Shown here piece by piece: positions 1 to 10,751 of a stretch of 64,000 nt of DNA. A program made the translations under genes and the position numbers. Where the stretch lies: assembly GCA_030247885.1 (NCBI GenBank), contig JAPDRO010000015.1, positions 372,001 through 436,000 of the forward strand. Direction: 5' to 3'. The stretch is from Taxawa tesnikishii (nom. ined.). Taxonomy: Eukaryota > Ascomycota > Dothideomycetes > Dothideales. The notes under the pieces are model-generated. The model had not been told where the DNA came from. It did not search any database and saw only the letters and a program-made list of their open reading frames with translations. Within the stretch, counting starts at the first letter, position 1. The number at the start of each line of letters is the position of its first letter.

Positions 1-793
1 CCCATCCAGCAGCCCACCCAGCCCACTCCTCCAGACCAACCTCTGTTTCCTCCACAAAGCCTCCAAACATTGCACATCGCTCCACGAGCACGCACGCCAG
101 CAGGTGCTTGCACACCGGCATCTGCGTGCCCAGTGATAGACCACCGAATCGCCACCCCATGACCTCAACATCTTTCCTGTCCCCTGCATCATCCTCCCCA
201 GCGTACCCGAGCTGACCCGGTTCTGCCAAATGTGCATCCCCATCCTCCTGCCGCTTGGAAGGCGAAGATGGAGGCGAATGAAGTGAAGCAGGGAAGGCGG
301 AGAACACGAATGCGGGACAGGAGCAGGACCACGCCTGAGGCCGGACTTCGTAGTACCGGGTCGCGTCGTAGTTTACGCTTCTATATCGCGAGCGGTCTGA
401 CGTAGTCGTGCTCGATTGGGCGGAGCGAACTTGGTAGACTGTACGTCTCAGGTCAGTCCTTTGACCTGCTGTGTCCGGTTTCGGCGGCGGCGGTGATGAG
501 GCGTCATTGCCCGCTTCGTCTCGTGGTGGCGAACTGGACGGCGGATGCACTTCGTCTGTCCTATCCGCCGCAAAAGAGTCAGAGAGTTCGGTAATCCGTA
601 GTCGCGTCACTAGTCCTCGATCGAGTAAATCCAGTGCTGGGAGCAGTTCGTTTGGGAACAGTACGTGCAGTGTCAACAGGACGTTTCTATGCGGCGGAGA
701 GAGGTCTTTGAGTGGATTCTGAGACGCTGATTCGGATGGAAGAGAAGATATTAGAGAAGTTACAAAGGTCCTGTTTGATGGGAGGGCAGACAT
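1..793 (-). CDS. SWIM-type zinc finger protein (Shu2/Sws1-like), 3' end outside window
   Basis: An open frame runs on the minus strand from an ATG at 791-793 to the window edge without a stop, giving 264 codons. The second half holds a SWIM zinc-binding pattern: a CSC pair at about residue 152, then after a long low-complexity spacer the pair VCKH at about residue 220 (CxC...CxH). The N-terminal part is helical and Leu-rich (NVLLTLHVLFPNELLPALDL), the middle is Ser/Pro-rich. This arrangement fits the Shu2/Sws1 family, which works with Rad51 paralogues in homologous recombination repair in the nucleus. The family assignment rests on the SWIM motif and the size, so a different SWIM protein is possible. 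No intron is needed in the visible part. Confidence 0.68.
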   Translation of the reverse strand, partial: MSALPSNRTFVTSLISSLPSESASQNPLKDLSPPHRNVLLTLHVLFPNELLPALDLLDRGLVTRLRITELSDSFAADRTDEVHPPSSSPPRDEAGNDASSPPPPKPDTAGQRTDLRRTVYQVRSAQSSTTTSDRSRYRSVNYDATRYYEVRPQAWSCSCPAFVFSAFPASLHSPPSSPSKRQEDGDAHLAEPGQLGYAGEDDAGDRKDVEVMGWRFGGLSLGTQMPVCKHLLACVLVERCAMFGGFVEETEVGLEEWAGWAAGW

Positions 794-1757
794 TGCCGGG
801 GACGAGTAAATAGAAGGAAGGGTCGACGAGAAGCTGCGGTTCAGCTTGAAGAGAGAATGGAGCTATGATTGGAGTTTTGTGGGCTCGTGTTTTGATGGCA
901 TGGAGCGTGTGTTACTAGATAGGAATATGAAATTTCTTGAACATGTTGATTGGATGCATGAAAATGAATAAAGATCGGGTCGCTATGTCAAGAGGCTTCC
1001 GGACTTGATAGGTGACCGAGGGAAACATGTGGCGAGGCTGGATGTTACCACAGAGGTGTTTGGTCTTACACCTAAAAGACATGCCCCTTTCAAGAGTAGC
1101 TAGCAGCTGGTGCTTCGATGGAGCGGCTCAGATACTACGTAAATTTGAGCGGCCAGTTTCACCATCCGCAACATTGGAGGGTTACACAACAGCAAAGACA
1201 AGAACAAGACGCGGGTACGGTGATGTATATTTCTCTCCCTAAGGTGCGCCGCAATAGGCGGTAGGAGCTAGCTCGTGCTGTAGTACTTCTGCAGCGACGA
1301 TAGTTATCGCAAAGCCTGTTCTTCCACTAATCATTGCTGACTACAGAAGCCGTGCGAGTCTGACCGTACCGCTCACCGCTTGCCATACAGGCCGAATTTA
1401 AGCAGCGGCAGAGTGCCCACTATTTCCATATCGGCCTCTCGTTTGCTATGTACCTGCGAACCGCTATGAGAAAGCAGTCCGGCAATGGACAGCAGGAATT
1501 GTCCATCAGTCATCCGGCTAGCGTCGTCTTTGCGGCGATCCTTGGAAACAATTCTTCTCCTCGTGGGGGACTTCAAGAAGTAGTGCAAGGAGATGCGCGG
1601 CGGACCGAGGGCCAGGCGGAAGAGAGGAAGCGTTCGCACGATACAATTCCCACATCAGAAACCCGAAGAATACGTCGACCGTGAGATAACGGGTGGCGAC
1701 CGTGAGGAGCCGGTGGAAAGCAGATCCAAAAGTGCGAGTTCCCATGTACGCTTTCCT
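794..1757. other. Spacer of about 960 bases, no confident gene
   Basis: The spacer lies between the SWIM gene and the MFS transporter gene, both on the minus strand. It should hold the promoter of the first and the terminator region of the second. The only thing of note is a short minus-strand frame at 1518-1745 that contains SLPPGPR after a hydrophobic stretch, reminiscent of a cytochrome P450 N-terminus; it cannot be extended into a gene. Confidence 0.5.
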
Positions 1758-3571
1758 TCACCGCACAGGACCACTGTTCGCGAAATTACTCTTCTCCCTG
1801 ATACTCTTCCCGAACTTCCAAAACCCGAGAGCGACAAAGCAGAACCCCGTCGCAATGGCCGCGAGCGCGCTTCCGGCGATGTTGTTTCCGAGGTTACGGA
1901 ACATCTGGGCGCCGAAGAGCGGAAAAACACCGCTGAGAACAGCCCTCATGAAGGCTGGTGGTGCGTTTGCTGAAGATGCATAGGTGGAATAAGTGTCGGT
2001 GAGGTAGCCGCTCAAAACGTAATCGAACTCGTTGGTAACAAAACCTACAAGTGTGAGGGCCGCAATGGAGACGAAAGGAGAAATCGTGGATGCGGAGATC
2101 CGTGGCGGAATCGTCCAAGCATACCACCACGTAGCGAGTGCCAGTACTGGAGCGGCAACATAAAACCCAATGAGTTTGTCCTCCGGGGTCAATGGCTTGC
2201 TGGCGCTCCGTCGGCGGTTGGATATACGCTGATCGATTACACGGGCAGGTAAAGAGAGGATGGGACCGATGCCGATCGCCAGGTTAACCAAGCTGCTTTG
2301 TCTTTCGTTAAAACCGAAATCGGTATAGACGAGACTGATGGCCTCAGGGAGGAGGTAGATCGTTGCGTAAGAGACTGAAATCATCAACGTGACCGCAAAG
2401 ACGATTGGCTCAGTAAAAAGAGGACGACGGGCCGCCCGAGATACTCTGAGAGGAAAGTGAGGGCGGGAGGAGCCTGAACTGTGGTCTCGCTACGTAACTC
2501 CGGGCACGAACAAAGGGAGCTGGCATGCTGTCAGTTGTTGCTGGTGCATGTTTCGGTCTGGGACTTACCATCCACCGTGAGACTTCAGGGCCTTAGAGAT
2601 ATTGAGTGTAATGACCCGAGAAGTCCTGCTCTCATGCATGCCGAGAGAAATCAAGGTGATCGTCGCAAACACTATTGCTGCTATGTAAAAGACCCAAGGC
2701 CTGTTCTCGTCAGAAAACGATTTCGACTTACAAGTTACGACGTACCAGCCAAGGTCAGAGGAGCTCAAGTATGCTCCCACAACCGGTCCCAGTCCCAGTG
2801 CAATGACTGCCATAGCAACCCATATCCAGAGAACCCAAATCCTACGATGCTCGTCCCAGAGGTCTTCTAAACTACCAGCCGCAACACAGCTAGGCATTGC
2901 CGAGACGAAACCAGATATGAAGCGGCCGACCACAACGCCCGCAATAGCGTTTGATGCTGCTACCACGATGCAACAGATGACATAGATGAAGGATGCCACA
3001 ATGTATGAGGGTCTGCGGCCGAACTTCTCCGTCAAGGGCGAGAGCAAGATGCTTCCGAATGCTTGACCAAGCAGGTATGTCGTAGTGAAAGCTGCGATGG
3101 CTGGCACTTCGGCTGTGTGGAATTGCTCTCGCGCGTGATTGGCGACAGATGTCTATCGAGACAGTCAGGAGTTAGCAGGTCGCGTAAGCCCGTTCATGGT
3201 TAGCTTACTCCGACATTGCTAAACAGCGTCCTGGAAGTGGTCAGTCACAACGTCCTTTCCGCCGTTTGCGGAGAGACGTACATGAGGAATTCGAGCATGA
3301 TGATGACAGCAGTGTCGTAGATCTTCCTCCCCGAAGACCAGTTCCTGGGATGACGAGGGCTGCCTTTCTGCAACTTGACCAGACCCGAGCCGTCGACATC
3401 CAGTCCATGCCGGGCAAGACTCTTCCGAATTCCTACGGGTATCTTGAGATCCTCTATGCTTTCTTGCAACGACAACCCATCCACATCCAAAGCAGAGCTT
3501 GGAGGATTGGTTTCGTAAGTGTCAGACGCTAAAACGCCTCTTCCTATAGCAAATAGCCGTCGGACGGACAT
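1758..3571 (-). CDS. MFS transporter, DHA1 drug/polyamine type
   Basis: Five exons fit in phase: 3571-3282, 3230-3209, 3152-2746, 2700-2569 and 2478-1758, giving 523 residues. The second exon is only 22 bases. The start codon is followed by a soluble N-terminus with HPRNW, as is usual just before the first membrane helix in the fungal DHA1 polyamine/fluconazole branch. The loop between helices 2 and 3 has the MFS motif A form (SPLTEKFGRRPSY). The C-terminal half has the remaining helices (for example FVSIAALTLVGFV and FRNLGNNIAGSA). It should be a proton-coupled exporter or importer of small molecules in the plasma membrane; substrate cannot be read from the sequence. All introns have GT-AG ends, and no frame problem is seen. 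Confidence 0.85.
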
Positions 3572-3724
3572 TTGTAGTCAACCTCGTTTTGATAGCGTTG
3601 TAGGGTTCATGAAGAAAAGATGACAATCGTATCCCTAAATCAGAAAAAGATGCATCACCAGCCCATGATGAACACAAGGAGGCGAGATCAAAGATGAGTT
3701 GTACTATCCCACAGGGTGCTGGGG

Positions 3725-3740
3725 ACACACACACACACAC
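3725..3740. repeat. (AC)8 microsatellite
   Basis: Eight uninterrupted AC units lie between the start of the MFS gene and the end of the minus-strand coding piece at 3755-3955. Confidence 0.9.
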
Positions 3741-3754
3741 GAATGCGAGAACAT

Positions 3755-3955
3755 CTAGAGTATGACGCCGCTACGACGGCCGCCGTTGAAACCTGTGGAG
3801 CCATTGATGCCGCCGGGGATGGCAAAATTCAGAAGTCTGATCGTTTCGGAGAAACAGCGCGTAGATCGTTTTCCTTTTACGTCAGGCTTAGGATCGGTTG
3901 CTAGTGAGAGATCTCGGGCGGTCGAGGACGATGCAGCCTCGATGCGATCCGCCAG
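3755..3955 (-). CDS. Unrecognised protein, 3'-terminal exon only
   Basis: A 67-codon frame starts directly after a good acceptor (TTAG at 3959-3956) and ends in TAG. It reads LADRIEAASSS... and ends with a Gly-rich tail, NFAIPGGINGSTGFNGG. Composition and codon use look coding and no in-frame ATG lies inside it, so at least one upstream exon is needed; I could not find that exon with confidence between 3960 and 4250. It sits head-to-tail with the MFS gene. Function is unknown. Confidence 0.35.
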   Translation of the reverse strand: MADRIEAASSSTARDLSLATDPKPDVKGKRSTRCFSETIRLLNFAIPGGINGSTGFNGGRRSGVIL

Positions 3956-4616
3956 CTAACTACCGCCCACGACGCTAATCGCTTTGATACGAATCTGATG
4001 GGTGTGAATGTACGATATGGCGCAACGACTGTTTCTGAGACTGATCACGAAACCGAATTCTCTGTTTTGTCACTAAGATTAAAAACGATCAGAAATCTCC
4101 ATCGCCTCTCGTCATGGAACTGACTATTCGTGTTGGAGTGCGGTATGGAAGACAAGTGTGGTGGAGACAAGCTGACGTTTCAACAACGTTGCAAGGGACT
4201 TTGCAGATCCGTCTCCACACGCACCCAAGGATCCGGGAGATCTGAACAGGGATTAGAGAATGCCGTTACCAAGAATTAGAGATCAGCCAATTGGGAACTT
4301 AGTTTGTGAGACCGAAAGAAAACTTTACAGACAGCTGGAAATCTACTGTAGGACTTATGCGCGTAATACAAATACAGCAGCGTTAGCTCGGTAGAAGAGG
4401 GTATCAAGCCACACACTGATCGTACATGCATGTGTAACAGACGAGCCAGACCACGCGCGCTTGCAGGCAGGAGTACACAAATCAGAACAATAGAATGAAC
4501 ATGAGGAACTCCCGTGAGTAAAGACAAACGTCACGAAACGGGGAATCATCTTCTGAGTACAGGGAAAAGGAGAAAAAGTGCAAAGTGAAACATCCCTCTG
4601 AATCCCAAGGAATTGA
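3956..4616. other. Spacer of about 660 bases
   Basis: This stretch should hold the missing 5' exon(s) of the coding piece at 3755-3955 and the 3' flank of the GH43 gene. Nothing else can be supported. Confidence 0.4.
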
Positions 4617-5657
4617 TCAGACGGTCACAGTGTTCCCGTTGACGGTGATTGTAGCTGTGTACATGGCTCTCCTTCCGTCGTCGCCAATTTGTCCGTGAAA
4701 CGCCACGTGCTTGCCATCAGTGGCAATTGTAGCGCCACCGGGGCCGCTCAAGCCATTGTTGTTCTTCGTCAACAAGGCCGGCTGCTTAACGTATCCGGAA
4801 GTAACAGATTGACTCGTGGCATATGAGACATCGTAGTCAGGCGAGGTATAGCAGTTGGACGAGAAGAACAGCACGTAAGTGCCTGCACTATCCTTCATGA
4901 GGCTTGGGGCTTCGACCAGCGGACCGTCGGATGGGCCGCGGTCGAGAATCTGGGTCGGACCATTGACCTTTGTTACACCGTCGCCCTGGACTTGCTGGAT
5001 CATGATTGGGGTCGAGTGGATGGGTTCGACGGTGTTGCCACAACTGCCTCCGTTGCCCTTAGCGTTACCGTCGACTTTGTAGACGACATAGCGCGTTCCG
5101 TCCGAGTCGCGGAAGCCGGAAGCGTCGATTGCGCCGCCTTGATCAGTTGGACATGCGAACACGTCCTCGTCCGGAGTGTATGGCCCCATGACGGACGAGC
5201 TGGTGGCGGTGCCCACGCAGTGGTATGCACCATTGCCGGCAGTGTTTGTTGTAGCACTGAAGTACAAGACGAACTTGCCGTCATCCTAGAACCTATGAGT
5301 AGGTGCAACATACTGACGTGAGATTGATGGACTCACCCTCTGCACAACATCAGGAGCCCACACTTGGGGGTCTGAGGCATTCACCCATCCTGGCAAACTT
5401 GTCAGAGCGTCTTGCCCTTGGAGCAAGGACCAAGAAGCAAAATCGCTCGATTTGGCAAGCTGCACATTCACGCCCTTGTTGTCAAAAACGGAGGATGTGC
5501 CGAACGCGTACCAGGTGTTGTCGACGTTGATGATTGCTGGATCCGGAAAGTCGGAGTTTATAACGGGACCGGCGATGGCGCGTTTGGTAGGAGCAGCAAA
5601 TGTAGGGCTCAAGGCTGCTAGAGCCCCAGAGATTGTCAAGAGGGTTCGAGAAGGCAT
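4617..5657 (-). CDS. Secreted glycoside hydrolase family 43 (arabinanase/beta-xylosidase type)
   Basis: Two exons, 5657-5337 and 5285-4617, join in phase 0 and give 329 residues. The first 22 or so residues form a signal peptide (SRTLLTISGALAALSPTFAA) followed by a KR pair that could be a Kex2 site. The five-bladed GH43 fold is indicated by DFPDPA near residue 36 (the catalytic base Asp), by DASGFRDSDG about 150-160 (the Asp that tunes the acid) and by VEAPSL about 215 (the acid Glu). It should cleave arabinan, xylan or arabinoxylan side chains outside the cell. The subfamily cannot be named by eye. No neighbour suggests a carbohydrate cluster. Confidence 0.88.
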
Positions 5658-5883
5658 CGGTCAAAGGTAACGTTCGAGGATTCTTCAATAGGATGGCTGG
5701 TCTGGTATGAGGTGTCGACGTTGCTTGAAGATGGACAAGATGGACACTGATTGGGAATATGTATGGATTGGTTTTAAAGGTGTTCTGAGACGCAGAGAAA
5801 TATCTGTAATATTCGTGGAAGGATGTATATTACTTGCATCCCGAAGGAAGCTCGGTATGAGGGCTGTACTTATAGTTCAAAGC

Positions 5884-6335
5884 TCAGGCCGTGTTGTTGT
5901 TAAAGCTGCGGATAGTCATGGCACACCTCTTCTCGCCCATGACGTCCGTCAAGACCAGAGCAGAGTCTCTGTAGCAACTGTAGGTGTGCATGAGACCGTT
6001 GACAACCTCACCGTCGCTGAAGGAGGACGTCATTTGTGCAACGCGCTGGGCGAGTGACTGAGGAATGTATACGATACATAGCTGGATCAGATGCAGCTAC
6101 GTGTCCCGCGCCGAGCAGATCGGTCTGATCAGCTTACGGTAGCGGCGCCGACATGCAACATGGAGATCCCTATAGAGTCAGATGGGCCGCAGACGCCGAC
6201 GGCGGTAAAGAGGTAGCTGAGCCGGTCTTCTGATAGGTTTGCGTGTTTCGGTATGTTGACAAGCCGTTGTAGACTGCAGTGATTGGGTGCCTTGGAGAAT
6301 GCTACCCTGCCAGCGGATAGGCTTAGCTTAGCCAC
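5884..6335 (-). CDS. Small unrecognised protein, two exons
   Basis: The exon at 6057-5884 reads as coding (SLAQRVAQMTSSF... ending TIRSFNNNTA, then TGA). It follows a clear CAG acceptor and joins in phase 0 to a frame ending at 6138, where a GTAAGC donor follows. With the ATG at 6335 the product has 123 residues, but a start at the ATG within HVGAAT's exon (MLHVGAAT) would give only about 66. There is one Cys in the first exon near the junction and two in the second. No family is recognised. The 3' exon is the well-supported part. Confidence 0.35.
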
Positions 6336-7447
6336 CCGGCAACGGTTTACTGGCTGCGAACAGCCAGCCTAACAGATAGTTTGAGCGTACCTACGCGCAT
6401 CCATCCCGTCAGGGTTCGGTATATGCAAGACATAGGGGCACCGTCGTCATCGCTCACGAGCCGCTAGGAAGATCTGCGTTTGCGCCGGCGCCATCATCAG
6501 CCATGTGCCCTGAGACTATAGCTTAACGACGTGCCAGAAAGCTTCGTGCTTCCGACCCGTAAGCCTGCTCTACCCTGAAGTGGTAGAAGATAGTCAAGGG
6601 GATCATGCGCCTCGAAAAGGTGGAAAAAATAAAAGGAGGTGCGCGGTCAAGGTAGGCATGCGGGGCTGTAGTGAGCTCGGCCTTCGGCTCATCAACCCCC
6701 AATCATCATGGAAATATTTTTGTCAAACACCGCCACTTTTCCCTCTGAGCGGAGACTGCTCTGAGACGTCGTGGCTCATCCCTGTGGATACGAGAAAGGT
6801 CGGATATGACAGAGGAAGACAGAATCCTGCTGCGGGATCCTAGAGGACAGCCAACACAGCCACTTCTTGGCGCTTAACACGAGTAGAACGATGGAATAGC
6901 AACAACAAGGCCGAGAAGGAGTGCCCGGGGTAAATTCCGTCGTTTTAAGAAACGATTGCTGAGCCGTGGGCAGGGAGGAGTATGGCTCGCTAATGTGATG
7001 TCTTCCATCTGCAAGGGGAGGGGACTAAACGAGACGTCGCACAAATCCCTCAGACTTGGTCCCATCTCTTGTCAGAAAGGTGACGAAGTCTAGATGCTAA
7101 TGGACGCTCGCGTACCTTCCATACTGCGCCCGATTTTGGATGAGTCGTACGTGCTGGTTAGTGAAACCTATTCCCGCGGTTTTCGTGCACAGCGAAGCTC
7201 CGAAGGGAGACTATGAGGTCCGTGTGAAAACTGTCTGTATCGTGTGGGTCGTCAAGCATCGAATATACATGTACGGTCATACACGAATTCTGTTGAAGAG
7301 TGGTGAGACACGACAGGTGAGAAGAAGCGCGCGTACAAACTATATGCCCAACTTCCCAGTTCAAGGGTATATAATACATTGCAGACGACTCCAACGCTAT
7401 GAGCCGCGAGTAAAAGCTACAGAAACAAGAACTCTTTTCGAATCAAT
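6336..7447. other. Spacer of about 1.1 kb
   Basis: It lies between the small gene at 5884-6335 and the 3' end of PDX1. Open frames here are short and look random. I see no gene, repeat or RNA. Confidence 0.45.
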
Positions 7448-8871
7448 CTACAACACCAACCGGCCTGGCTCAGCCTCAAGAACCTGCTTCATCCTTTCCA
7501 GGTATGCCTGCGCCCTTCTCTCATCACCTGCCGGCGCAGTAACGCTGAAAATGTTTTGTGGCGCAACTGCACCAGCAGCGCCGACGATCCTCGGCGCCAT
7601 ACGAGGAGCAGCTGGCCTGGAGGTTAGAAGGTCGATGATATCGGGCTTCTTGGCAGGTGCCCTGGCGGCTCCAAGAAGTGGTGCTGGAGGCAGGCCGGTG
7701 ATTTGCGGAATAAAGTGGCCACGCGAGGTCGTTGGGTTGACCTTGTCAAGGCCAAGTAGGGAGTTGAAGAGCTCGTTTGCTGTTGGGGTGCGCTTCTTGG
7801 AAAGGGGCAGGTCTTCGTTGGCGAGTTCAGAGGCACGGGCGATGAAGGTGGAGACAGGAAGAGAGATGCCGAGTGTGTCCTGAACGCGCTTCTGGGTCGC
7901 AAGGACAGCGGTGAGAGAGATTGGGAGAGCGACTTCGGTAGCTGGAGGTGGTGCAGGCTTGACTGCCTCTGGCTTTGGTGGGGTCTCCTTCTGCTTTGGT
8001 TCGGCCAGCTGGATGTTTGAGAGGTCGAGATGGCCCATCTTCTCAATACGCTTAGATTGTTCCGCGGAGTAGTTTTTCTCTATCCTGCCCAAGAATGCAA
8101 GAACATCACCCTTCAGTAAGCGTCCATTGGGTCCAGATGCCGGGATCTTGTCAGCGTCCTCCTTCGAAAGCCCCTTCTCGTGCAGGAGATGCTGCACGGA
8201 TGGGTACAGAGGGTATGTCTGCTTGCGTGCCTTTCCAGCGCTCTTGCTCGTGCCCTTCTTCTCCTTGTCCTGAACTGCTTTCGTGGTGTCAGCTGCACCT
8301 CCAGCAGCTGCGTCTGCGTTGGGCTTGGAGGATGGTGGTGCTTCGGAAGCGCTTGGGGATGATTCAGTCTTGTCAATGCCGCCAGCAGTCTCCTCCTGTG
8401 GTGTTGGCCTGTCCTTACGCGCTGGCTCACCAGCTTGCGCTCCCTGGTCTTCTTCCGGAATCTCGAGGCTTGATGGATCATCGCCGGGTTCCGCTGTGAC
8501 TGCTATCCTTGATCCGACCTTCACGGACTTGGAGCCGTCACCCTGTGTAATCTTCACCAGAACACCGTCGTCCTGAGCCTCTACGTCCATTTGCGCCTTA
8601 TCGGTCTCGATCTCGAGGAGCACATCGCCGGCGGAGAAGGAATCACCTGAAGGGAGAGACGTCAGAACAGCCTTCAGTTGTTCTTGTCTAGAGAGATACC
8701 TTCTTTGACTTTCCAGCTGGCGATGTTTCCCTCGGTCATGGTAGGAGAAAGAGCCGGCATGGTGAAGTTCTGCGCGGCATTGTTGATTGCTGCTGCGCGA
8801 AACCCGCGGCTCTGCACGCCGTGAATACGGGTGCTTGCCAGCCGGGCAGTGAGCCTGCAGAGAGAAGCCAT
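7448..8871 (-). CDS. PDX1: Pyruvate dehydrogenase complex protein X (E3-binding protein)
   Basis: Exons 8871-8700 and 8646-7448 join in phase (GGT split codon) and give 456 residues. The N-terminus is an Arg-rich mitochondrial targeting sequence. A lipoyl domain follows, with the lipoylated Lys in ETDKAQMDV at about residue 75. After a Pro/Ser/Lys linker comes an E3-binding domain (YPSVQHLLHEKGLSKEDADK...GPNGRLLKGDV). The C-terminal region has no E2 acyltransferase HxxxD active site, which separates protein X from E2. It anchors dihydrolipoamide dehydrogenase in the mitochondrial pyruvate dehydrogenase core. I took the second ATG at 8871 because the targeting sequence starts there; an upstream ATG in the same frame would add 16 residues. 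Confidence 0.9.
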
Positions 8872-9200
8872 TGTGTTCTGTGCAGGATTACCACGGCGCA
8901 GGCACGAACAATCGCTCACAAAGAGAAAGGCTGGTCTGCGATAATGATACGGGTTTTTGGCTGCGACTCTGTCGGTGATTCAAGCTCGAGCTCAACGCCG
9001 GACTTCCGAAAAGCTTGGCCTTTTCCTTAATTAGAATCAATCACCCGCCGCAGATTTTCAATGAACGAACGGCAGAGGATAACCAGATGGGAACAGTTGG
9101 GATGTAGAACTGGACACACAGCAGAGCACTGGAATGTTTACATGGTAGTACAACTTGCGTTCGTCAATGGCAGTTGGGTTTATTTTGTGTGCGGAGAAGC

Positions 9201-9949
9201 CTAATAACCTGACCGAACGCGTTCTCCTCTCTTCACGCCTACTACTAAGCAGGCGAGATGGTGTTTGCCGACTTGACGAGACCGATCGTAGATATAAGCC
9301 CATCTGAGCGCGTCTTCATCCTCGAGAGCGCAGAGCAGCACTGAGTGGGTGCATTCTCGTACACTACACGGTAGTTGTGTCAAAAACATGTCTCGACAGG
9401 TCTTACTCGGCCCCTACCATTCGAGGCTTTGCGAGGCTGCGTTCGCATCCAAGTGAACCTCAAGTGCCAACACCGGCTGGCGAAACTCTCCCTTTGGGAA
9501 ATCTTTGTGACATGTTGCGTTGCTATGCGTAAAAAGCGGTATCCTACAAGCTCCAGTGTGACTGCACAACTTGGTTTAGGACGTGATGCATGCAACAATG
9601 GATTGATCCAAGGGTGCCAAAGCTGGTTTGCGGTTGGACGAGGCCGTTGAGCCAGTGTCCAGCATCGGTTTCTGGCTTGAGGAAGAGATGACGCTGTACG
9701 ATCAAGGAAGAACCAGTAGCGTTCATCCAAGCTTTGCAAACCTGTCGACAGCCAAATAGATCGATCACCTAGGCTGTGAGTGCTGCATCTGCTTGCTGAG
9801 GATGGGTGCCGTCGAGCTATCGGATCCAAAATGTCTCCTAGAGGTTTGTATGTAGTGTTCGCAAGTGCATCGGTACGTACGCTTATAATAGACAGCAGTA
9901 TCTGCTCAAGGTACTCAGGTAGAGCAAGGACACGCTCGCAAGCCGACAT
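9201..9949 (-). pseudogene. F-box domain gene, apparently decayed
   Basis: An exon at 9949-9881 encodes LPEYLEQILLSIIS. It splices through a GTACGT...CTAG intron to 9768, giving VIDLFGCRQVCKAW, a good F-box core followed by a short LFLKPE segment. That frame stops at 9544. Just before the stop, the neighbouring frame continues with pieces that resemble the rest of this large fungal F-box family (WINPLLHAS; QRESFAS...WMRTQP), and a third frame further down may hold another piece (ALRWAYIYDR). I read this as a host F-box gene broken in two or more places. A 97-residue short F-box protein is the alternative. F-box proteins recruit substrates to SCF ubiquitin ligases. Confidence 0.45.
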
Positions 9950-10751
9950 GGTTCTCTTTCAGCCCAGATCTCATAGACGTGTCATGGTCATGGTCATGGT
10001 CACGGTCGCGGCCGCGGTCACGGTCATGGTTAGTCAGTTGTCTGGGTCAGGTGGGCGGCCTTCGTCTTTGCTTCCTTGTGTTGATATCAGGCGCCGAAAC
10101 GCTATGACGCAGTCTCGGCAAGGATTGAGGGGAGATGCTTTCGGAAGCTGGAGCAACAAGGAAGGCGGAGCGGATGCAGGGCAGAACAAGCTCAGCTCCG
10201 GCAACGACCCCTCCACGCGCGCTGCCTGCATGTACTCATACATACACCTACTCAACAGCTCCCTCTCCTGTACATACAACAACAATCTGTACTAGAACAC
10301 CAACACACACAAACAACCCTCTCCGATCGCACCGCATACCGACAACCGCTCCGAACACTTCAGCTGCTAGCTTGCCTGCCACCGCCTGCCTGCCTGCCTG
10401 CCGCTGCCATACAGCGATCGTCGCGAGCCCCGCTACGCGTCTACGTCTTGGCGGCTACTGTTGTCCCCAGTCACTGACACACACCGACAGTTTTCCTGGA
10501 TAAGGCAGTGCCGTGTTTGCTCAATCTCCTTCGCGTTGTCGTAGCAAGCCTGTTGCTGCTGGACACATCAAACACTGAGCGCAGCGTCACAACAAGTGAC
10601 GTCTTGCCCCAGTGTGAGACAACAGATCATAGGGTACATAGACCGCATACCTATCTTGCTGCAGCAACCTGTTATTTGTCGGCATCTTCACGTCTACGGA
10701 GTTGACACGTCGTGCCTACAGTGCCCCACTCTCTCCTCAGAACTGCTTTGA
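9950..10751. other. Spacer and 5' region of the BCAS3 gene
   Basis: About 800 bases hold the promoter and leader of the gene at 10752. There is a GGTCAT-type repeat at 9981-10029 and a short CTGC run near 10388-10402. The last 400 bases are rich in pyrimidines and CA, as in fungal promoters. No further gene is seen. Confidence 0.5.
9981..10029. repeat. Imperfect hexanucleotide repeat (GGTCAT/GGTCAC)
   Basis: About eight copies of a six-base unit GGTCAT, with two GGTCGC/GGCCGC variants in the middle, lie about 720 bases upstream of the BCAS3 gene. Confidence 0.8.

Noticed and set aside
8095-8576. Plus-strand frames over PDX1
   Set aside because: Shadows of the Pro/Ser/Lys-rich linker of PDX1, with no start or splice support of their own.
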